Shown: positions 10,001 through 14,731 of the stretch, piece after piece
Layout: the number at the start of each line of letters is the position of its first letter
Position numbering within the stretch: position 1 is the first letter of the stretch
NCBI GenBank assembly: GCA_023429825.1
Contig: JAEZDC010000106.1
Location: forward strand, 1-27,835
Source of the DNA: Bacteroidota bacterium
GTDB lineage: Bacteria; Bacteroidota; Bacteroidia; Chitinophagales; Chitinophagaceae
DNA: 27,835 nt
Direction of reading: 5' to 3'
Notes under the pieces: model-generated
Seen by the model: the letters and a program-made list of their open reading frames with translations, nothing else
Databases searched by the model: none
What the model was told of the DNA's origin: nothing
Program-made: the position numbers and the translations under genes

Positions 10001-11920
10001 CAAAGCTACTATGTTCGAAGATGGTCGTGGGATTTTAAAGATGGCGGTACTTCACCGATTCAAAACCCGGTCAATACTTATTTTGTTCCCGGTACATATG
10101 ATGTAACACTTACTGTGACCAGTGCAGGCGGATGTGTTGATTCTACTTCACGACGGGTGCGCATACTAGGACCTTACGGAAACTTCAATTATACACCGTT
10201 ATCAGGATGTACACCAACTCCCGTGAACTATACTATCACGAATACACAAGCTGTAAAGTTCTATTGGGATTATGCTGATGGCATTGCCGATAGCGGAACA
10301 GTTGCAACTTCTTCGCACGTATATAACACGGGTGGAAGATTTGTACCTAAAGTGATATTGACCGATGTAAATGGATGCCGGGTGCCGATCAGCGGACTGG
10401 ATACGATCTATATAGAGAAAACAGAAGTTGATTTTGATGCGGATAGATTATTATTCTGTGATACAGGCCTTGTAAACTTTACAAATAAAAGTGTGGAGAT
10501 GTCACAAGGCGTCAGTTATCAATGGATATTCGGAGATGGAAACTCTTCTAATACTTTCAACGCTACGCATAACTATGCAAGCAATGGATTATATGATGTT
10601 ACGTTAATAGCTGTAACACCGTTGGGTTGCGGTGACACACTAACCAAAGAAGGATTGATCAAAATTGTAAAGTCTCCTACGGGGTCGATTAACAGTGCCG
10701 ATACTTTATGTAAGCCAGCTTCATTCATCTTTTCACCACAACTTGATCCTGATACTTCAGCCATAACTACATGGAACTGGAATTTTGGTAACGGGCAAAC
10801 GTCTACGCAGCAAAACCCTGCTCCACAATTATTCCCTGTAGAAGGAACCTATCAAAATACATTAAACATAATCAATAGCAGCGGATGCTCAACTATCTTA
10901 TCAAAAACAGTTGTAGTAAATCCCTTACCTGATGTAGTGATCTTAAGTGATACAACTATTTGTCGTGGAAATTCAGCTCAGCTGTTAGCAACTGGTGCAG
11001 TAAATTATACATGGATCAATCCAACGAACCTGAGTTGCTCCAACTGTCCTAATCCTATAGCAAATCCAACATCTGACATCGAATACATAGTACAGGGAAC
11101 ATCAGCATTAGGCTGCTTAAACTATGATACCGTGATAGTGAAAGTCTTTCAACCTTATAGTTTAAATCTATCCACTCAATCTGATTCTCTTTGTGTCGGT
11201 ACTAGCGTTCAGCTTAAAGCTGTAGGAGCTCCAATGTATACATGGTCACCTGCAACAGGATTAAGTGCTACTAACATTCCTAACCCGACAGCAACACCTG
11301 CCACCACAACAACTTACACAGTAACGGGTACAGATAGCCTTGGATGTTTTACAGACAGCGCAACAGTCAATATCAAAGTATTACCTGTTCCTACAGTTGA
11401 TTGCGGACCGGATATTACTTTATCAGCAGGCAATACAATAACGATTAACCCAACAACAACAGGAAATGTTTCAAGTTATAGTTGGAGCCCGTCAACAGGA
11501 TTGAGTTGCACCAATTGTCCCGATCCAACTATCACAGCCGGAGATAACATCACCTATATACTTAAAGTAACGTCAGGCATTGGATGCACTGCTACAGACA
11601 AGCTAAATGTTATTGTTACCTGCAGTGAAGGAAACGTTTTTGTACCAAATACCTTCTCTCCAAACGGAGATGGTATGAATGATGTGTTCTATATACGAGG
11701 TAAAGGTTTATACGGTGTGAAATCGTTAAGGATTTTTAATAGATGGGGAGAAATGGTTTTTGAAAAAAACAATTTGTCTGTAAACGATCCTTCTCATGGT
11801 TGGGATGGAAAATATAAAGGTCAAAAATCTCCAACTGAAACTTATATCTATCAATTGGAAGTTTTATGCACCAACAGGCAGCTGTTAAAATATAATGGTA
11901 CTCTAACATTAATTGAATAA
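7097..11920 (+). CDS. Giant PKD-repeat surface protein with T9SS type B sorting domain (copy 2)
   Basis: A 1607-residue tandem paralogue of the preceding protein. Residues 1-32 are a signal peptide with a Lys-rich N-region and a cleavage site after SASAQ. Then come ~15 PKD repeats (to ~1275), three Ig-like modules and a CHU_C type B sorting domain from ~1513 (VFVPNTFSPNGDGMND). The mature N-termini of the two copies are almost the same (SGCSPLVVQF, DQSTGNPTSW), and irregular repeats, such as number 13 followed by GLDTI, fall in the same order, so the whole gene was duplicated. Repeat 9 (about nt 9250-9350) has lost the GDG core and reads WIVPNSN. The start is GTG at 7097, 34 nt after copy 1, with no terminator between, so both are probably on one transcript. 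The stop is 1 nt before the PorP/SprF start. Surface adhesin or motility role is inferred. Confidence 0.93.
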   Translation: MKRTNQAGKGKGIFIIVLSALLMIIQTSASAQAPVANFTANVVSGCSPLVVQFSDQSTGNPTSWLWDLGNGGTSTVRNPTATYTTPGSYTIRLTVTNSSGSNSITKTSFIAVNVAPTAAFTSSTTSGCAPHTVNFTDQSSPGSGSVTQWEWNFGDGSTSTQQNPSHTYTQSGTFSVFLKITNSGGCSNTVFKQQYVTVGTGGAANFTANVPNSCALPVTVSFVTTSPSDGTQTYNWNFGDGGTSTQQNPSHTYTNAGTFTVTLSIGSGGGCSGSSQQTITLANRTVSFDGPATVCMGTAANFTMTSNPAPVTQTWQMGDGISYTTPNISHTYAAPGTYQVSLTNEFVGGCIQTATKTVTVVTGPSVDFMANETASCKTPLTTTFQSTLPGASYQWSFGDGSTSTSASPTHTYQANGLFDVTLTVTGSNGCAATITKPQFIQIQAPTVAVSNAPETGCLPFSYSPAPSVNAVDGVAEYYWDFGDGGTSTNATPLHHYTGTGSYTLKLRIRTNKGCVDSVIYPNGITVNNGIPINFSASPINACVNQPVTFTPEVSGAESLTWYFGDGNSMTSPTAINNYKAPGKYNVTLVVTYGSCLSRLTKEEYINVSPPQASFVAQRDCNDKKMIRFTNTSVGSGNVTWDFGDGGTSTAENPVHTYSSIGDYLVKFSISNGICTDTMSKLIQVRNSAIIDFTASKTTLCRLEDFNFNADVISSANITSYTWIVPNSNVYSTTVNTASWYLYYAQSYDVTLVVTDAAGCSDTLFKPNYLTAYGPTPDFTIEGASGGCIGTNIIFKDSSATDGIHSLSQWSWDFGDNATSTQQHPSHAYVTEGRYSVTLTVTDNYGCAASISKPNFVNITNGKAGFFTSDSLNMGCVGNSFNFMDTSKGTIVSWFWDFGDGNTATDIQHPAHIYADSGVYTVKLRIRESSGCIDSVVKTNYVTIKKPKAAFELSDTFSTCPPLVVNFYDQSYYVRRWSWDFKDGGTSPIQNPVNTYFVPGTYDVTLTVTSAGGCVDSTSRRVRILGPYGNFNYTPLSGCTPTPVNYTITNTQAVKFYWDYADGIADSGTVATSSHVYNTGGRFVPKVILTDVNGCRVPISGLDTIYIEKTEVDFDADRLLFCDTGLVNFTNKSVEMSQGVSYQWIFGDGNSSNTFNATHNYASNGLYDVTLIAVTPLGCGDTLTKEGLIKIVKSPTGSINSADTLCKPASFIFSPQLDPDTSAITTWNWNFGNGQTSTQQNPAPQLFPVEGTYQNTLNIINSSGCSTILSKTVVVNPLPDVVILSDTTICRGNSAQLLATGAVNYTWINPTNLSCSNCPNPIANPTSDIEYIVQGTSALGCLNYDTVIVKVFQPYSLNLSTQSDSLCVGTSVQLKAVGAPMYTWSPATGLSATNIPNPTATPATTTTYTVTGTDSLGCFTDSATVNIKVLPVPTVDCGPDITLSAGNTITINPTTTGNVSSYSWSPSTGLSCTNCPDPTITAGDNITYILKVTSGIGCTATDKLNVIVTCSEGNVFVPNTFSPNGDGMNDVFYIRGKGLYGVKSLRIFNRWGEMVFEKNNLSVNDPSHGWDGKYKGQKSPTETYIYQLEVLCTNRQLLKYNGTLTLIE
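7547..7857 (+). repeat. In-frame direct repeat of PKD cores 2 and 3 in copy 2
   Basis: The 56-nt stretches at 7547-7602 and 7802-7857 match at about 49 of 56 positions and begin with the same 18 bases, TGGAATTTTGGTGACGGA. They lie exactly 255 nt apart, that is 85 codons or one PKD repeat. This is the closest internal repeat pair I noticed in the array, and it would allow in-frame loss or gain of one repeat by recombination. Confidence 0.75.
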
Positions 11921-11921
11921 A

Positions 11922-12986
11922 ATGTATTTCCTTGCATTGAATATATCATCCATAGCCAGATCTTTTGTGAAGAAGATATCTATTATAACGTTAGTAATGT
12001 GTAGTTACGCTGCATCAGGGCAAGACGTGCACTTCTCACAATTTTTTGAAGCACCACTCCTGAGAAATCCGTCATTAGCTGGATTATTTCATGGCGACCT
12101 GCGAGTTCAAGGTGTGTACAGGAGCCAATGGCAAAGTGTAACAACCCCTTACAAAACAGGATCGTTCGATATTGAATATAAAAAGCCTGTTGGTCGGGGA
12201 GATGATTTCTTAACCATCGGCGGACAAGTATTATACGACAAGGCAGGAACCACCAACTTTACCACCATCAACTTATTGCCAGCTTTAAATTACCATAAAG
12301 CGATGAGTACGGATAGAAATAAATACTTGTCTCTTGGTTTTATGGCCGGTCTGGTTCAACGACGCCTCGATCGTACCAAAATGATCACCAATAACCACTT
12401 TGATGGTAATGGATATAATCCTGCACTAGGCGACGGCGAAACTTTCACAAATACAAATTACTCTTACTTAGATGCGAGTGTGGGAATGAGTTATAACTCT
12501 TCAATTGGTGAAAGAGAATATGATAATTTTTTCGTTGGCTTAGCTTATCATCATTTCAATCGCCCAAAGAATTCATTTTATAAAAATCCCGAAATTGAAC
12601 TTAATCCTAAATGGGTAGCTTCTGCAGGTGTTCGGTTTACCATGAATGAAACATCATTTTTCACATTGCAAAGTGATTTCTCAAAACAGGGAACTAACCA
12701 GGAAACGATTTTAGGCGCATTGTATTCATATAAACTGGGAGACGATTATGAAAATCCAAAGTACATTGTTTCTTTCGGAGGATTTCTGAGGTTAAAAGAT
12801 GCGCTTATCCCGGTAGTGAAATTAGAATTCGCACCATTCGCTATTGGATTTAGCTACGATGTAAATGTGTCGCAATTAAAAACTGCCAGCCAAAGCAGGG
12901 GGGGAGCTGAGTTATCTATTTCATTCAGGCAATTTTTCGATAGAGATAACACTACCCGCAATGCCGTAATGTGCCCACGATTTTAA
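11922..12986 (+). CDS. PorP/SprF-family type IX secretion outer-membrane protein
   Basis: A ~354-residue outer-membrane beta-barrel of the PorP/SprF family. A signal-type segment ends in SYAASGQ and is followed by the family hallmark DVHFSQFFEAPLLRNPSLAGLF, with later barrel strands such as LSLGFMAGLVQRRLD and FFVGLAYHHFNRP. In Flavobacterium johnsoniae SprF is needed for export or anchoring of the type B cargo SprB, and SprF-like genes commonly sit beside CHU_C cargo genes. Here it follows two type B cargo genes directly, so it is the likely partner of one or both. I use ATG 11922, 1 nt after the previous stop. TTG 11913 is possible and would overlap that gene. GTG 11967 would give a compact signal peptide beginning MKKISIITL and is a serious alternative. 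Family call is strong; the specific partner is inference. Confidence 0.9.
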   Translation: MYFLALNISSIARSFVKKISIITLVMCSYAASGQDVHFSQFFEAPLLRNPSLAGLFHGDLRVQGVYRSQWQSVTTPYKTGSFDIEYKKPVGRGDDFLTIGGQVLYDKAGTTNFTTINLLPALNYHKAMSTDRNKYLSLGFMAGLVQRRLDRTKMITNNHFDGNGYNPALGDGETFTNTNYSYLDASVGMSYNSSIGEREYDNFFVGLAYHHFNRPKNSFYKNPEIELNPKWVASAGVRFTMNETSFFTLQSDFSKQGTNQETILGALYSYKLGDDYENPKYIVSFGGFLRLKDALIPVVKLEFAPFAIGFSYDVNVSQLKTASQSRGGAELSISFRQFFDRDNTTRNAVMCPRF

Positions 12987-12996
12987 TCAACTAATA

Positions 12997-13629
12997 TCAT
13001 TTCGCCTCTGTATCCATTCGAAGGAAGCGGTATAGGATTGCTGCTAATAAAGCTCCGGCAAAAGCACCGGTTAAATAAACCCATAGATCGCTCCACTCAA
13101 GTTTGCCAAACACACCTAATCCTAAAGCTACTGCAGGGTTAAACGCACCACCTGAAACAGGCCCTACAGCATAAGCCATTGCTACTACTGTAAACCCTAT
13201 TGCCAGGCCGTAATATTGGTTGTTGGCTGTTTGTGGTGACGTCGCAACGTTAAGTATAACATATACCAGTGCAAACGTTCCTATGATCTCGGCAACGACC
13301 GCTGCCATTTGCCTGTCAACAGGAGTAATGGTGGTTGAATAATCAAAAACATTAGAAGCAACAAGCGCTGCAATAACTCCTGCAATCAATTGCGCCACCC
13401 AATAACCGATCATTTCAACAGTTCTGATCTTCCCTCTGATAAAGACTGCAAGTGTTACAGCCGGGTTATAATGTGCTCCCGATAAGTGCCCTCCTGCATA
13501 GATCATCACAACCAATGCAAAACCAATAGCAAGCGGAGCAAAATTGTTATCAGGATTATGATAGATAGCAGAACAAACAGCAAGTACTAAAAAGAAAGTT
13601 CCAATGAACTCAACTACATACTTTCTCAT
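12997..13629 (-). CDS. Aquaporin-like MIP-family channel
   Basis: A 210-residue inner-membrane channel of the major intrinsic protein family, with six hydrophobic helices and two half-helix NPA loops, within the compact bacterial MIP size range. The first loop is SGAHYNPAVTLA (Asn55-Pro56-Ala57), the second SGGAFNPAVALG (Asn164-Pro165-Ala166). In classical water channels the second NPA is followed by Arg, a key part of the aromatic/arginine selectivity filter; here the residue is Val167, so substrate selectivity may differ from that of AqpZ. The gene is convergent with the PorP/SprF gene, the stops being only 10 nt apart with no hairpin between, and divergent from the peroxiredoxin gene. Water, glycerol or another small neutral solute is possible; I cannot say which. 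Confidence 0.9.
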   Translation of the reverse strand: MRKYVVEFIGTFFLVLAVCSAIYHNPDNNFAPLAIGFALVVMIYAGGHLSGAHYNPAVTLAVFIRGKIRTVEMIGYWVAQLIAGVIAALVASNVFDYSTTITPVDRQMAAVVAEIIGTFALVYVILNVATSPQTANNQYYGLAIGFTVVAMAYAVGPVSGGAFNPAVALGLGVFGKLEWSDLWVYLTGAFAGALLAAILYRFLRMDTEAK

Positions 13630-13659
13630 GGTTTAGAATTTAATGAAGTAAACTTTCAA

Positions 13660-13688
13660 CCAAGATAACTCCTTGTATGCTCGCTCAA
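13660..13688 (-). promoter_or_regulatory. Possible promoter of the aquaporin-like gene
   Basis: Read on the minus strand, TTG (13688-13686) is followed after 18 nt by TATCTTGG (13667-13660), one mismatch from TAnnTTTG. It lies 30 nt upstream of the ATG at 13629. Spacing is right for a Bacteroidota promoter, but both boxes are imperfect. Confidence 0.4.
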
Positions 13689-13721
13689 TAGAATAGCTGA
13701 GCACAAATTTTCCACAACTCA

Positions 13722-13729
13722 TACATTTG
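13722..13729 (+). promoter_or_regulatory. -7 promoter element of the peroxiredoxin gene
   Basis: TACATTTG matches the Bacteroidota -7 consensus TAnnTTTG exactly and ends 18 nt before the ATG at 13748, predicting a short leader of roughly a dozen nucleotides. A -33 TTTG at the right distance is not obvious. Confidence 0.5.
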
Positions 13730-13747
13730 CAGCCTGATAAATAGATT

Positions 13748-14218
13748 ATGAAAATAGAAGTTGGACAAAAAGCTCCGGAATTCACATTAAGAAATACCGA
13801 TAAAAAAGAAGTTGCTCTAAAAGATCTTCACAACAAAAAAGTGGTGCTGCTTTTCTTTCCTTTAGCATTTACTAGTGTATGTACTGCGGAACTGTGCAGT
13901 GTTAGAGATAATCTCAATTATTATAACAATCTGGATGCAGAAGTCTTTGGGATATCTGTTGATAGTCCACAAACGTTAAATCGTTTTAAACAAGAACAGG
14001 AATTGAACTTTGCCTTGTTAAGCGACTTTAATAAAGAAGTATCAGTTGCTTACGGGTGCCTTTATGATACTTTCAGCGGCTGGATGAAAGGAGTGAGCAA
14101 AAGAGCGGCCTTCGTAATCGATAAAACCGGAATTATACGATACGCGGAAGTACTTGAAAATGCAGGAGAGCAACCAAACTTCATTGCCATTCATCAGGTA
14201 TTAGAATCAATAGATTAA
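13748..14218 (+). CDS. bcp: Peroxiredoxin, BCP/PrxQ type (AhpC/TSA fold)
   Basis: A thiol peroxidase of 156 residues that reduces hydrogen peroxide and organic hydroperoxides in the cytosol, using thioredoxin or a similar donor. The active-site block is PLAFTSVCTAELCSVRDN: peroxidatic Cys45 within the P-x3-T-x2-C motif, and Cys50 five residues later, the placement of the resolving cysteine in atypical 2-Cys PrxQ/BCP enzymes. The PLAFT sequence also resembles AhpE-type 1-Cys enzymes, so the subfamily is not fully certain. The N-terminus (VGQKAPEFTLRNTDKKEV) is typical and supports the ATG at 13748. No signal peptide. An exact TAnnTTTG box lies just upstream. It is transcribed divergently from the aquaporin-like gene; MIP channels can carry peroxide, so a link is conceivable but unproven. 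Confidence 0.9.
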   Translation: MKIEVGQKAPEFTLRNTDKKEVALKDLHNKKVVLLFFPLAFTSVCTAELCSVRDNLNYYNNLDAEVFGISVDSPQTLNRFKQEQELNFALLSDFNKEVSVAYGCLYDTFSGWMKGVSKRAAFVIDKTGIIRYAEVLENAGEQPNFIAIHQVLESID

Positions 14219-14245
14219 AGGATTTAACGTTTGAATCTTCCTTTG

Positions 14246-14261
14246 GTACAAATTTTTGTAC
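14246..14261. promoter_or_regulatory. Palindrome, possible operator, before the sorting-domain mini-gene
   Basis: GTACAAATTTTTGTAC has perfect 7-bp arms (GTACAAA and TTTGTAC) around a 2-nt centre. It lies 42 nt upstream of the ATG at 14304 and 27 nt after the peroxiredoxin stop. It is too short in its loop for an RNA terminator and has no following T tract, so a dimeric regulator site is the more likely reading. Confidence 0.4.
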
Positions 14262-14303
14262 ATATCATACGAAACATTTAGTTTTATCTACGAAAACAGG
14301 TAA

Positions 14304-14639
14304 ATGAAGAAACTGTACACTTTCGCACTTATGGTAAGTATGATGATCGGCAGCGTAACTGCTTATCCTTACTTTACTCCGGGTAACGACCAGGTGATCA
14401 TACGTTTCTATCCCAATCCTGCCACTTCGATCATCAATTTCGAATTCTCCAAAAACATAGAAAAAGGATACACCTTACAGATCTACGCCTTTGTGGGAAA
14501 GAAAATGACAGAAGTGATAATGACCTCTCAAAAAGTCACCATTCCCCTCGACAATTTTTACCGTGGTGTTTATTTCTTTCAGTTAAGAGATAAAACAGGA
14601 AAAATAGTTGAGTCAGGGAAATTCCAGGTAGTTAAATAA
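14304..14639 (+). CDS. Mini-protein: signal peptide plus T9SS type A sorting domain only
   Basis: A 111-residue exported protein. Residues 1-20 are a signal peptide (MKKLYTFALMVSMMIGSVTA). About 10 residues later the whole remaining protein is a T9SS type A C-terminal sorting domain: RFYPNPATSIINFEF opens it, then LQIYAFVGKKM, IPLDNFYRGVYFFQL and the terminal SGKFQVVK. This domain normally forms the last ~80 residues of large secreted enzymes or adhesins and is cleaved by PorU/sortase-like machinery. Here there is essentially no passenger. It may be a small secreted factor, a competitor for the T9SS, or the remnant of a truncated cargo gene; an intact start, signal peptide and terminator argue against simple decay. 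It has its own terminator and probably its own promoter. Confidence 0.85.
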   Translation: MKKLYTFALMVSMMIGSVTAYPYFTPGNDQVIIRFYPNPATSIINFEFSKNIEKGYTLQIYAFVGKKMTEVIMTSQKVTIPLDNFYRGVYFFQLRDKTGKIVESGKFQVVK

Positions 14640-14643
14640 TTAT

Positions 14644-14667
14644 GGGGCCAGCAATTGGTCCTTTTTT
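14644..14667 (+). terminator. Rho-independent terminator of the sorting-domain mini-gene
   Basis: GGGCCA (14645-14650) and TGGTCC (14656-14661) pair around GCAAT, with one G-U pair, followed by six T. It begins 5 nt after the stop at 14639. Confidence 0.75.
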
Positions 14668-14673
14668 CATCTC

Positions 14674-14714
14674 CTGTTGCGTCGCACACTTGTACGTTCT
14701 GAAGTTTGTTGATC
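14674..14714 (-). repeat. 41-nt dispersed element, copy A
   Basis: Read on the minus strand, this intergenic stretch aligns without gaps to 23623-23663 on the plus strand at about 33 of 41 positions. The blocks are GATCA, then CAGAACGT, AAG, and the 14-nt identity GTGCGACGCAACAG, whose core TGCG-A-CGCA is an inverted repeat. Copy A lies 3' of the type B PKD gene that ends at 14732, between two convergent genes. Both copies are followed by AATTGC-x-GG and CATAA, and by a short ATG reading frame, so the element may be longer. Function unknown. Confidence 0.7.
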
Positions 14715-14731
14715 AATGAGAAAGATACCAT

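Noticed and set aside
2272..11920. Regularly spaced similar sequences that could suggest a CRISPR or satellite array
   Set aside because: The spacing is one PKD unit, the frame is open throughout, and the similarity follows the W-x-F-G-D-G core; these are protein repeats.
11913..11921. TTG at 11913 as start of the PorP/SprF gene
   Set aside because: It would add three residues and overlap the previous gene; the ATG at 11922 right after the stop is simpler, though the GTG at 11967 remains possible.
12987..12996. A terminator between the convergent PorP/SprF and aquaporin genes
   Set aside because: The gap is only 10 nt and no hairpin with a T tract is visible on either strand.
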